Shown here piece by piece: positions 36,256 through 48,614 of a stretch of 64,000 bases of DNA. The translations under genes and the position numbers were made by a program. The notes beneath the pieces were generated by a model, which was given only the letters and a program-made list of their open reading frames with translations, made no database searches and had not been told where the DNA came from. The DNA is from Prinsepia uniflora (taxonomy: Eukaryota > Streptophyta > Magnoliopsida > Rosales > Rosaceae): the NCBI GenBank assembly GCA_032719365.1, contig CM064864.1, positions 3,000,817 to 3,064,816 of the forward strand, in the 5' to 3' direction. Within the stretch, counting starts at the first letter, position 1; every line of letters begins with the position of its first letter.

Positions 36256-36616
36256 TAACCAGATCCAGCAAATCCAATCCAAAACCAATTTAACAATCAA
36301 TTCCAAATCCACATCCAATGTAAGACCCGTATCCTGGAGGGAACGGTGAACAATCCCACATTCCTGCGAGGGGAATGGTCTGGGAAGGGAATAGTGGTGT
36401 GCCTTAAAGGTGTAGGCACACACCTATCTAGCATGAGGCCTCCCTTGGCTGCGCTGGTTAAGGTGGTTACCTTCCAGGCGTGAGGTCTTGGGGTCAAAAC
36501 CTTGCGGGCGCAGGTGCGCCTAAAGAGGACAATATCATGCTAGATAGAGCGTGCAGGTGCACGTCTCTGGTTTAGATGAGGCCTTTTGGGAGCTCAGTGG
36601 CTTTGAGGGGGATTGG

Positions 36617-36690
36617 AACCCCAAAGTTAAGCGAGTTGAGGCTGGTGCAATTCCAGATGGGTGACCCCCTGGGAAGTTGCACCGTGAGCT
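36617..36690 (+). other. 5S-rRNA-derived segment, C2 first LTR
   Basis: CCCCAAAGTTAAGCGAG…GATGGGTGACCCCCTGGGAAGT follows the order of plant 5S rRNA, with A-box region, intermediate element and C box. In 5S genes these form the TFIIIA/Pol III internal promoter. This is not an intact 5S gene: only the central and 3' part is similar. Confidence 0.85.
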
Positions 36691-37159
36691 CCCGAAAACA
36701 AAACCGTGAGGGCAAGGGCAAGGAGGCCCAAAGCGGACAATATCGTACTAGATGAATCGGGACCTGACAGAAGAGGGTCGGGTCCTGACAATTTGGTATC
36801 AGAGCCAGACCCCGACCGGGAAGTGTGCCAGCGAGGACGTTGGACCCTAAGGGGGGTGGATTGTAAGACCCGTATCCTGGAGGGAACGGTGAACAATCCC
36901 ACATTCCTACGAGGGGAATGGTCTGGGAAGGGAATGGTGGTGTGCCTTAAAGGTGTAGGCACACACCTATCTAGCATGAGGCCTCCCTTGGCTGCGCTGG
37001 TTAAGGTGGTTACCTTCCAGGCGTGAGGTCTTGGGGTCAAAACCTTGCGGGCGCAGGTGCGCCTAAAGAGGACAATATCATGCTAGATAGAGCGTGCAGG
37101 TGCACGTCTCTGGTTTAGATGAGGCCTTTTGGGAGCTCAGTGGCTTTGAGGGGGATTGG

Positions 37160-37233
37160 AACCCCAAAGTTAAGCGAGTTGAGGCTGGTGCAATTCCAGA
37201 TGGGTGACCCCCTGGGAAGTTGCACCGTGAGCT
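37160..37233 (+). other. 5S-rRNA-derived segment, C2 second LTR
   Basis: Same segment as in the first LTR, displaced by 543 bp, with the three internal promoter boxes unchanged. Confidence 0.85.
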
Positions 37234-38898
37234 CCCGAAAACAAAACCGTGAAGGCAAGGGCAAGGAGGCCCAAAGCGGACAATATCGTGCTAGATGAAT
37301 CGGGACCTGACAGAAGAGGGTCGGGTCCTGACATCCAAACTCAAATCCGAAATCCCCGGTTTGAAGCCCTTCCAGCGTTCAGAACCGCCATTCCGAACCC
37401 AAATCCGGAAATTCACTTTCCAACTTTAAAACCAAATTCCACTTTCCGAAATCCGATTCTAAAACCGAAAACCTTGATCATCGAAATCATGTTCCAAAAT
37501 CCACTTATAATCATTGAAAATCATTTAACGTTTGAAACCCAAAAACTATAGCCTCATATTCGGAAATCACACTTTCTCGTAAAACGTGCCAAATAGTTAT
37601 TCCTCGAAAACCGTGCAATTATATAAAACCACATCATAAATCCAACAATCATGAAATCACGTACATAAAACAATCATAGAAAACAGTTATGCATGTTCGA
37701 GTTTAAGGAAAGGGTCCACTCACAATACTGAGCGCTCAATCGCGTCCCGAACGTCTTGTACGTTCCTCAGCTTCCTCGGGAAGTCCCGATCCTGTCAACA
37801 ACCACCAAAGTACATTACCAACACGTCTACTAAGGTCCACCTAAATTCCCTCAAAAATCCCCGGGTCCTAACCGGAACGAATCGGAACCCTAAGCCTGCA
37901 ACCTCGCGGAACTACTTCGAATCGACGTCCGATTAATCTGAAACCACCTCCAATAGGCTCGTCACAACACCTAGACCAAAAATCATGTTGACAACTTTCC
38001 CAACCGTCGTCGCACGCGCCCCCACGCGCCTCCCAAAGTGGCTGCGCGTGGCCCTCACGGGCCAGCTACAGTACATCTTCAACCTCGAGCAGACCCGGTT
38101 CAACACAGTTCCTGCAACTTGAACCGGCGTCCACGGTTCTCCACCGTACCGGCACCAAATCGACTCCTCTCTTCACCCACTGCTTCGTCTCGTCCTAAGG
38201 AACTCATCCCCCTCACTCCCATACCTCGACACGGCCTAAAACCTGTCGACTCTAGTTCGAACAAAACCCGTACCAGTCCCCTGTTTCCTTCTCCGGCCAC
38301 CCAGGTCTTCCCCCGTCACGGTGGCTACCCAAAACTCTTCCTAGGACTGTCCTAAACCTCACCCAACTCACCAAGACCGTCGAATCTCACCCAAAACCCA
38401 CGGTTTCCAACCTGAGCAAAACGGAAAAACAGAGTACATATGTATGCTCCGTCGTGCCAACCTCCACCGTGCACTCCCCGTCACGGCTACCCCACCAGAA
38501 GACTCCTAGGACTCCACTGAACTCCTTAGACCTCACGGAACTCCTTGATTCAACCCCTAATGCTACAACTCTCGACTTGAAACTCGACGGCAAAACAGAG
38601 CATCAAAAGGGAAAACAAGAAATTACCTGCCTCATGTCGCCGTCGTGAGCTCAGCCGTGAGGACACGGCTCCTCTCGTCCACCTCCAGCCTCTGGACACC
38701 TCCTCTGGCCTCGATTGGTCGAACACGGCACAACCACTACCACGATCTCTCTGTTTTTCTCTGAGTTTCCTCCTTGGTTCCCGTGGCTCACTACTCACAC
38801 ACACACACACGACCACCGTACCTCCCTGTCTCCTCCCAGGCTCTCTTCCACTCTCTGGTCACTCCTCACCCTTCAATTCACACAACCCACACACGCTG

Positions 38899-39145
38899 CG
38901 GTTGATGATGCCTCCGAGATGTGGACCCTCTCCACGACCTGAAGAAGAAACGGCGAGGGGAACTGAGAGTACTACGATTGAGCGAGCCCAGCGGCTTGGG
39001 GCTACTACTTTTAGTGGCGGGGCTGATCATGAGGAAGCCCAGAGGTGGATTACGAGACTTGAGCGGATCTTTGCAGTAATGCATTGTCCAAAGGAGGAAC
39101 GCGTGTTACTGGCTACATTCTTGCTAGACGGTGCGGCGTACGAGT
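38899..39145 (+). pseudogene. Inverted Gypsy gag fragment in G1
   Basis: The plus-strand frame reads LGATTFSGGADHEEAQRW followed by ITRLERIFAVMHCPKEERV and LLATFLLDGAAY. This is the pattern of the retrotransposon gag domain (F-x-G, A-x-x-W, C-x-x-E…V, A-x-x-L). About 80 codons remain, without zinc knuckle or protease. Its orientation is opposite to the LTRs and primer site of G1, so the interior has been inverted or was joined from another copy. Confidence 0.75.
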
Positions 39146-39218
39146 CAAACAACCGAAACACAACCTCACAAACTGACAAACCCCAACAAACTCGACAAAC
39201 CTATGCTCTGATACCAAT

Positions 39219-42200
39219 TGTCAGGACCCACCCCGGTTTCACCCCGAAGACCGAGATAAATCCTGCTCCCGTCTGACACCCCGATACAAAACCAAGGAAA
39301 CTCACTAAAGTAACACAGTCAGACGTAGGAGAACTATACAATACATCCCGAAATTTAAAAGTTTTACAGTACATAGTACCACAGTACAAAAGAAAGAAAA
39401 ACTGATAAACAATACACGCACACGGAAAAGTTTAAAACACTTCGGGATCCCTTTCGCGACTTCTATGCCTCAGACGCTGCCTCGACGCCGAAACCCCGCT
39501 CTAGCTCCACGACCTGGAGGGCAAGTTAAAACAGAAGGTGTGAGTGGACCATAAATAAAAGAAAAGTTTCCAAAACCATTTATAAGAAAAACCGGGTTTA
39601 GCCCTCCGTTTTGAAACCACATGCATAACCTAGTTATTAAAACAGTTATAAATCGATCATCATAAAACATCATAAGAAACAAAAACACTATAAAACAGTT
39701 ATAGAAATCATATCATAAGCATCATAAAACCGTAACGTAAAACATAAAGTTCAACCAAACATTTGTCGATCAAACCTGCTGGACCTATCCGAGTCTTTAA
39801 ACTCCCGAGTCTTTAAACTCAATCCAGGCCTCAATAATATCCGAGTCTTTAAACTCCCGAGTCTTTAAACTCAACAGGCTTACGGGGGAAATATCAATAT
39901 ATCCGAGTCTTTAAACTCAATCCGGGTCTTTAAACCCAATCCGGGCCCGTCCCCCGTCAATCAATATCCGGGTCTTTAAACCCAATAACCAGATCCAGAA
40001 AATCCAATCCAAAACCAATTTAACAATCAATTCCAAATCCACATCCAAACTCGAATCCGAAATCCCCGGTTCGAAGCCCTTCCGGCGTTCAGAACCGTCA
40101 TTCCGAACCCAAATCCAGAAATTCACTTTCCAACTTTAAAACCAAATTCCACTTTCCGAAATCCGATTTTAAAACCGAAAACCTTGATCATCGAAATCAT
40201 GTTCCAAAATCCACTTATAATCATTGAAAATCATTTAACGTTTGAAACCCAAAAACTATAGCCTCATATTCAGAAATCACACTTTCTCGTAAAACGTGCC
40301 AAATAGTTATTCCTCGAAAACCGTGCAATTATATAAAACCACATCATAAATCCAACAATCATGAAATCACGTACATAAAATAAGCATAGAAAACAGTTAT
40401 GCATGTTCGAGTTTAAGGAAATGGTCCACTCACAGTACTGAGCCCTCAATCGCGTCCCAAACGTCTTGTACGTTCCTCAGCTTCCTCGGGAAGTCCCGAT
40501 CCTGTCAACAACCACCAAAGTACATTACCAACACGTCTACTAAGGTCCACCTAAATTCCCTCAAAAATCCCCGGGTCCTAACCGGAACGAATCGGAACCC
40601 TAAGCCTTCAACCTCACGGAACTACTTCGAATCGACGTCCGATTAATCCGAAACCACCTCCAATAGACTCGTCACAACACCTAGACCAAAAACCATGTTG
40701 ACAACTTTCCCAACCGCCGACGCACGCGCCCCCACGCGCCTCCCAAAGTGGCTGCGCGTGGCCCTCACGCGCCAGCTACAGTACATCTTCAACCTCTAGC
40801 AGACCCGGTTCAGCACAGTTCCTACAACTTGAACCGGCGTCCACGGTTCTCCGCTGTACTTGCACCAAATCGACTCCTCTCTTCACCCGCTGCTTCGTCT
40901 CGTCCTAAGGAACTCATCCCCCTCACTCCCATACCTCGACACGGCCTAAAACCTGTCGACTCTAGTTCGAACAAAACCTGTACCAGTCCCCTGTTTCCTT
41001 CTCCGGCCACCCAGGTCTTCCCCCGTCACGGTGGCTACCCAAAACTCTTCCTAGGACTGTCCTAAACATCACCCAACTCACCAAGACCGTCGACTCTCAC
41101 CCAAAACCCACGGCTTCCAACCTGAGCAAAACGGAAAAACAGAGTACATATGTATGCTCTGTCGTGCCAACCTCCACCGTGCACTCCCCGTCACGGCTGC
41201 CCCACTAGAAGACTCCTAGGACTCCATTGAACTCCTTAGACCTCACGGAACTCCTCAATTCAACCCCTAACGCTACAACTCTCGACTTGAAACTCGACGG
41301 CAAAACAGAGCATCGAAAGGGAAAACAAGAAATTACCTGCCTCCTATCGCCGTCGTGAGCTCAGCCGTGAGGACACGGCTCCTCTCGTCCACCTCCAGCC
41401 TCTGAACACCTCCTCTGGCCTCGATTGGTCGAACACGGCACAACCACTACCACGATCTCTCTGTTTTTCTCTGAGTTTCCTCCCGGGTTCCCGTGGCTCA
41501 CTACTCACACACACACACACGGCTACCGTACCTCCCTGTCTCCTCCCAGGCTCTCTTCCACTCTCTGGTCACTCCTCACCCTTCAATTCACATAACGCAC
41601 ACATGCTCACCCCTCAATTCTTCTCAATTCCTCCCTCTGTTTCTGTCTGGGTCAAACAACACACACGGCACGGTTGCACCCCAAATAATTGGACCGTGCA
41701 CTCACTAGAACCAACCAGACCTCCTACACGTGTCACCAATCCCTCAACTCCTCTCCCAAGTGGCTCAATCTCAGCCCTCCATCTTCCCTCTCTGTTGCAC
41801 AAATCCCAAGGTGCAAAAATACCAAAATGCCCTTCCTAGAACCTCAAAATTACAACTTTGCCACTACCTTTCTAGACCCGTAACTCCCACATCGTAAGTC
41901 CGATGAATAGGTGCCGCCTGTCATCGAACTCAGGATGACGAGATCTATCTAAGTATCCTAGGTCAACGTACCAAAACCCGTTTATACGAAAAGTCAACTT
42001 TTCCCCCTAATTTAGCCAAATTACGGTCATGCCCTCAACCTTCCGAACATCATAACTTCCTCCTCGGATGTCGGAATCGGGCGTGCCACCTGCCTACGGG
42101 TCGTGATGTCCCAAACTGCGTCACAGTCACCTGTCAAAGTCCATTTGACCGCCCGAACTAAAAGTCAACTATTTGCTCGAACCAAGGGCAAAATCGTCAT

Positions 42201-42302
42201 TCTAAGCTAATGACCTTATCGGGACCAACTTACCCCCGATTAAGCTCACTAATCCTTACTTAATCAAGGTCTTAACCCTAATCTCTGGGACGGGTCGTTA
42301 CA
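39219..42302 (-). repeat. G1 5' LTR
   Basis: Aligns along most of its length with 35489-38897 (after removal of C2) and with solo LTR G3 in reverse. It retains the full 3.08 kb, including the 41600-42302 part that is missing from the other G1 LTR. Short open frames inside are chance ones. Confidence 0.88.
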
Positions 42303-43147
42303 CACGGTCAGGGCCCGACTCATCTAGCACCATATTGTCCGCTTTGGGTCTCGCCCTCACGGTTTTGTTTTCAGGAACTCATGGTGCAACTTCCCAGGGG
42401 GTCATCTGTAACGACCCGTCCCAAATTCCATGATTAGATTAGTGACTAATCACGATTAGTGAGGTTAATCCGTGATTAGTTGGGCGGAATCGGACGAACG
42501 ATGCGAAATGACCGTTTTGCCCCTAGTGGTGGCAAAACGTTGAATTTTCGATCAGGCGGTCAAATGGACTTTGACCGATGACTGTGACGTAGTTCGTGAC
42601 GTCACGAGTTCATAAACAGGTGGCACGTTTAATTCCGACGTTCGAGGAGGAAGTTATGACGTTCGGAAGTGTAAGGGCATTTTGGTAATTTTGGTTAAAG
42701 AGGAGTCAAATGTTGACTTTTTGATCAAGAGGTCCGATGACCGAGGGCCGAATACCGTTACGTAGATAAGGACGATACGAATCCATAGGCAGGCGGCACG
42801 CTGAAATCGGACTTCGAACGGGAGAGTTATAGGTCACGGAAGTTCGATTTCACTATGCACGAACTTCGAGACGAGGACGATTTGGCGAAATCTGATTGGG
42901 TGGATATTTTAGTGGGCCCCATGGATGAGTGACAAGTGTCACTCATCCCATTGGCTTAGACCCCCAATTTGTGGATCTACATAATTAATTAATATTATTT
43001 AATTAATTTTATAATCCAATCCACACCTAATTCAATCCTAGCCATCCATTTCAATTCTATCTTTTAATCCTCACCCTTCATCTCTCATTCTCTCATCTGA
43101 TCATCTTCCTTCTCTTCTCTGTTCTTCCTAAAACCCGAACCCCCCCC

Positions 43148-46098
43148 TGTAACAACCCGTCCCGAGAATTGGGATTAGTAGAGTGATTAAGGTGTGATTA
43201 GTAAGGTTAATCAGGGGTTAGTTGGTCCCGATGGGGTCACTAGTGGAGAATGACGATTTTGCCCCTGTTTTGGGCAAAAATGTTGACTTTTATTTCGGGT
43301 GGTCAATTGGGGATTGACCAGTGACCAGGACGTAGTTTAGGACGTCATGAACCCGTAGACATGTGGTATGTTTGATTCCGACATCCGAGGAGGAAGTTGT
43401 GATGTTCGGAAGGTCGAGGGTATTATCGTAATCTTGGTAAAATAGGGGGAAAAGTTGACTTTTTGTATAATCGAGTTTTGGTAGGTTGACCTAGGATGGC
43501 TAGATAGTTCTTGTTGTCCTGAGTTCGATGACAGGCGGTACGTGTTCATCGGACTTACGAGGCGAGAGTTACGGGTCTAGGAAGTTTCGGTAAAACCGTA
43601 AAAATGTGTTAAACAGAAGGGTATTTTAGTCTTTTTGGGTTTATGGGGATTTGTGCAGAGAGAAAGGAATGGACGGCTGGGGTTTAAACAGATGGGATAA
43701 AGTTTGAAGGGATGGTGACACATGGCAAAGGGCTAGAGGATTCTGGTGGAATCCGGTGTGTTCACAGCCCAATTAGTTGGGTGGAACCGTGCATACCCGT
43801 GTTTGTTCTTCGACAAACACAGAGAAACAGAGTGTGAGAATTGAGGAGACTTGATCGATCTGGGTGCAAGGGTAAGTGATTAGGGAGTTGTGAGTGTGAT
43901 AGTGAGGCAAGGCGGAGCTGGTGGCCGTGAATTTGTGGTGCAATCGTGCACGGCGGCACGGCGGAGGTGTGGAGAAATTTTGGGGGAAACAGGGAGCTTG
44001 TGAGGTTGAGGTGGTGGCTACGCCGTGAGGCGAGGCAAACCAAGGCCAAGGGAGGTTGAGGAGACTGCAAGGAGTCCAACGACCACAGTGGTAGGCGGCA
44101 GTGCGCACGGCGGAGCTGCAATCGAAGGGTAAGGCTTCTTTGCTCTGTTTTGCCGTGAAACTTCAGTTGGAAAGTCGTGGACCTAGGGCTAGAGTCGAGG
44201 GATCTGGAGGTTAGGGTGAGACTCCTGAGGGTCCTAGGAATCGTTTGAGTGTGCTGCCGTGATGGGTGGTGTACGGTGGTGGAGGGCACGACGGAGGGAC
44301 CTTCAGTACTCTGTTTTGGCCGTGGGTTCAAACGGCGAGTCGTGTAGGTAGGGGCTGAGTCGACGGTATAGGAGTGTTGGTCTAGGTTCAGTGAGGTCTT
44401 AGGGACCGTCTGGTGTCACCACCGTGACGGGAGGTGACCGGAGTTGAGGAGTCGTGAAACAGGGGGACATTTAGCCGTCTGGTTTTGAGTTTAGTCGACG
44501 GGCTAGGGACAGTGTCGAGGTGAATGGAGTTGGGGAATCGATAGGGTTGATCTGGACGAAGCTGCAGGTGAAAGAAGGGGCTGAAATGGTGGCCGGACGG
44601 CGGAGATCAGTTCTCGCCGGTCCAAGCCACGGCGGCCGGTTCAACACAGTGAGTCGAGGTTGATGATGCTACTGTAGCTGGCGCGTGAGGGCCACGCGCA
44701 GCCACTTTGGGCGGCGCGTGGGGGCGCGTGCGGCGGCGTATGGAGGAACGATCAACATGACTTTTGGTCTAGGAGTTGTGGTGAGTTCAATGGAGTTGGT
44801 TTCGAGTCAATCGGATGTCGTTTGAGTGTAGTTCCGCGAGGGTGAAGGTTTAGGGTCCCGGGGTTCTAGGTCTTCGGTTCGGGGATTTTGAGGAATTTAG
44901 GAGAATGTTTGTAGACGTATTAGTGACGTAATTTGACGGTGTTTGACAGGATCGGGATTACCCGAGGAAGCCGAGGAACGGGCTGGACGTTCGGGACGCG
45001 AGTAGGGCTCAGTACTGTGAGTGGACCCTTTCTCTAAACTCGATCATGCATAACTGTTTTTATATACGTTTTTGATGGTTTTACTCATACACCTATGTTC
45101 TTGACTATGTTATGATGATTTTACGCGATTGCACGTTTTCCGAGAAAAAGACGGTTTTGGCACGTTTTTCGAGAAAATGTTGGTTTTCGGATTTTGATGC
45201 CACATTTGGGGATTTCCACCTATAAAGGTTTTCTGATAATGATAAAGGGGTTATGAAATGTGATTTGTGATTACATGGGGTTTTGGTATGAAAATGGATA
45301 TTTTTCCGGATTTGGGTTCGGAATGACGGTTCTGAACGCCGGAAGGGCTTCGGACCAGTGATTTCGGATTCGGGTTTGGATGTGGATTGGTACATGGTTT
45401 TCAAAGGGTTTTGGGATTGGATTTGCTGGATCTGGATATTGGGTTTAAAGACCCGGATATATGCGACGGGGGACTGGCCGGATTGGGTTTAAAGACCCGG
45501 ATTGAGTTAAAAGACTCGGGAGTTTAAAGACTCGGATAGATCCAGCAGGTTTGATCGGGACATTTATGAGTTAATGTTCATGGTTTATGATACAGTTTTC
45601 TGATACTCATGTTATGGTTTCTTATGATATTTTATAGTGTTTCTGTTTCTTATGATGTTTAAGAATGATTATTTTATAAATGTGTTCATAACTGTTGGTT
45701 ATGCATGTGGTTTCAAAACGGAGGGTTAAACTCGGTTTTCTTATAAAATGGTTTTTGAACTTTTGTACCTTCTGGTCCACTCACATTTTCTGTTTTAAAT
45801 TGCCCTCCAGGTTGTGGAGCGAGCGCGGGGTCTTGACGTCGAGGCAGTGTCCAAGGCATAGAAGTGACGTGAGGGATCCTAGAAGAGTTTAAAGGCTTCT
45901 GTGTGCGTGTACTTTATCGGTTTTTTATTTTCCTTGTAATTTAGTGCTATGCTCTGTAAACGATAAGGTTGGGATATTTTGTAGTTACTCCTGCGTCTGA
46001 CTGGGTTCGAGTGAGTTTTACTTGAGTTTTGTGTCGGGGAGTCAGACGGGAGCGGGATTTACCTCGGGTTTCGGGGTGAACCGGGGTGGGTCCTGACA
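43148..46098 (+). mobile_element. G3: solo LTR of the G1 family inside the G2 5' LTR
   Basis: Starts TGTAACAACCCGTCCC and ends GGGGTGGGTCCTGACA, flanked by ccccc (43143-43147 and 46099-46103). It is homologous over its length to the G1 LTRs in reverse. The intact G2 3' LTR at about 52430-52441 shows the uninterrupted site. The C-rich target makes the duplication less decisive than the others. Confidence 0.85.
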
Positions 46099-46615
46099 CC
46101 CCCCCTTGTTCATTTCCATTTTCTTCATTTTCTCCAAAACAGCACACACATCATCACCACTTCCATCACTCTTTGAGTGACCGTGAGGAGTGTGAGGGGC
46201 TGAGAAACCGGGGGACTGGACGGTGGACGGCGGAGGACACGGCGGAGGGAAACCCGTGAGGTAAGAAAATATTTCAAATTTTGAAATTGAGTTTTGTTAG
46301 TTGTTATTCGATTCTAAGGGTTAAGTTAGGTTGCTGGTGGTCCTAGGAGGAGGTTAGGATTGGTTTTGGGGCTTGGGGTGGCCTGGAACAGCCGTGAATG
46401 GCAGGAGAAGTCACGGCCGCCATGGTTGGATTGAAGGTACGGGTTTTCGATGTTTTTTCTTCCGTTTTAAGTCATAGGAATGTAGGCTAGGTTGAGACGA
46501 GGAGAATGGGACAAACGGGTATGGTTTTGGTGGCCGGACGGCGGAGAACCGGCCAGGTCAAGCCGCGGGTCACAGCGACCCGGTTACTGATATTCAGGTC
46601 GACCCGCGGGAGGAC

Positions 46616-46982
46616 AGAGATGACAGGTGACGTCATCCTGCTAATGTCATCATGTTAGGGATGACGTCAGCATTGTCAGATCTGACAATGTCAGCTGACA
46701 TGTCAGAAAATGGTCCAATAGGAGTGCGACACGTGTCACATGTCAGTGCACAGTCAGCACTGACATGTCAGTGACGTGGCCCAATCAGGGACTGACACGT
46801 GTCACTGACGTGGACCAGTGACGTGATGACACGTGGCACATGTCAGACGGCCACGTGGCACTGACAGAGCAGTGACCTGGACTAATGGGAGCTTGACACG
46901 TGGCACCTGTCAGAGTCAGACATGTCAGACCTGACAGCTGTCAGATGATGTCAGCATGACGTCATGCTGACGTCAGCAGGTA
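46616..46982 (+). promoter_or_regulatory. bZIP-motif-dense block in G2 5' LTR
   Basis: About 370 bp densely packed with TGACGTCA-, TGACGT-, ACACGTGT/CACGTGGC- and TGTCA/TGACA-type motifs, ending in a 22-bp perfect palindrome (46950-46971) centred on TGACGTCA. G-box and TGACG motifs are known plant bZIP sites. Activity here is inference. Confidence 0.6.
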
Positions 46983-48614
46983 CTGTAGCTGGCGCTTGAA
47001 GCCCACGCGTAGCCACTTCAGGTGGCGCGTGTGGGCGCGTGGGGGAGAATTTGGAGATGTGCTCAACATGTGAAATCTTCTATTCGATGTAACGAACATT
47101 TTGGGACTGGTTTCGTGTCGATCGGATACCGTCTCGATATGTTTCGGGGCATCGGAAGGTTTAGGTTCGGGATTTAAAATAGTTAAAAATACGGGAAAAT
47201 TACGGGGCTTTAGTGGGAGGTTAATTAAGTAGTTAATAACCTTTTATTACAATTTGGACAGGTTTGGGAGTCCCGGTGACGGTGATCGGCTCGGGGAACC
47301 GTATGGCACGCAAATCGAGGCGGCAGCTCGGACGGTCTGTGAGTGGACCTTGTTTTCTAAATTGGTGCATGCATAAATGTTTATTATATGTTTTAAATGC
47401 TTGTTTGTAATCCCATGGGTGCATTTGTATGTGGTTACGTATAAGTACGTATTTCGAGGTTTCGGCCTTATACGGTGCTTATACGGGTCTGTATTTCTTT
47501 ATTGGTTTTAATGAAATGACCTTGGATTTCTAAAAGGATAAACTCGGGTATAAGACCCATTTGGTTTTGTCTCGGGCATATGACCTTAGATATCGGGCAC
47601 GGTGCCCAGCTGATGTCATATGTTCGGGCACGAGACCCAGTTACTTTATGGTTTATGATTTCGGGTCAGGGACCCTACGTGGATTTCCAAGTTCATGACG
47701 GTTTACGAGAACCGGCATGAACTCTGGAAAGGTCATTCTGGTTCTTGACAGTTTATGGGAACCGACATGTTACCTGATTATGGATATTATGGATCATGAC
47801 GGTTCAGGGGAACCGGGCATGGATATTATGTTATGTATATATATATATATGTTCATCTACCTTCCTTTACTTCTATTATCTCCTCCGGGGAGGGTCGTTG
47901 GCCTGGGTGGACCCCGGAGTAGTCACGGAGCACCGACTGAGTGGAGTCACCCCCCAGTTGGGTTCCTTACTCTCAGGAAGGCTATGATTACTATTACCTC
48001 GGGTAGGGTCAGTGGTCTGCGGACATTGACCTTGACTTTGAGAAGACTCGGATTGAGACCCGGGTAGCACGCGCGTAGCTTTGGATATCGTGACAGGATT
48101 GGTTGTGTGACTTATATGTATATATATGATATGTGGTGTGCACAGGTGTGCACAGGATTTGAGCAGTGGCTCGTGTACTTGGTTTCTTTATGGTTTGGGG
48201 CCGAGTCCCTTATGGATTTGGGCAGTGGCCCGTATGGTCGTTTTTATTGTGGTCCTTTCGACCTTGGTTTATACCTGCTTTGGGCTTAGTCCCACATATG
48301 GTTTGTTTTGGATAAATGGTTTTCGAATGCATGCATGCTTTTTAGTGAAGGGTACAAATGTCTTCTTATTAACTGTTTTTATAAACTCTTGTTTTGTCCA
48401 CTCACAGTTTTTAATGTTTTGACTGCCCTTCAGGTTGACATCGGATGTGGACTGTAGTAGAGACCGAGATATCACATGCCTCATCCGGATCCTGGCGTAC
48501 TCTGATAGCCCGGGAGGGCAAAGGTCGGAAATATCCCTTGTCTGACACTCCGTGTCAGACGGGAGCAGGGTCATCCTGCACTAATCCCGGGGGGGATTGG
48601 GATGGATCCTGTCA

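Larger units (their letters stand above)
36319..37333 (+). mobile_element. C2: young complete Cassandra TRIM inside the G1 LTR
   Basis: Two 472-bp LTRs (36319-36790 and 36862-37333), starting TGTAAGACCCGTATCC and ending GGGTCGGGTCCTGACA, differ at only about four positions by eye. The 71-bp interior has primer site TGGTATCAGAGCC and a purine tract GGGGGGTGGA. Target duplication tccaa at 36314-36318 and 37334-37338. The sister LTR at about 40043 (CACATCCAAACTCG) is the uninterrupted preinsertion site. Confidence 0.95.
35489..42302 (-). mobile_element. G1: Gypsy-like LTR retrotransposon, internally deleted and rearranged
   Basis: Minus orientation. 5' LTR 39219-42302 (3.08 kb) starts TGTAACGACCCGTCCC and ends GGTGGGTCCTGACA. 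The primer site complementary to Met tRNA lies at 39205-39216. The 3' LTR is 35489-38897, broken by C2 and lacking about 0.7 kb of its 5' part. Flanks ctcgg (35484-35488) and cacgg (42303-42307) differ by one base. The interior is only about 0.3 kb. Assignment to Ty3/Gypsy rests on the gag scrap and LTR size, not on pol. Confidence 0.82.

Noticed and set aside
36617..36690. Functional 5S rRNA gene
   Set aside because: Only the central and 3' parts resemble 5S, and it lies inside an LTR of a Cassandra element.
38038..38355. Proline-rich 105-codon frame, repeated at 40748-41065
   Set aside because: The same position occurs in both G1 LTRs and is LTR DNA; the frame is compositional.
47717..48067. 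Pairs of frames shared by 47717-48574 and 54019-54870
   Set aside because: They are the two LTR copies of G2, not paired genes.
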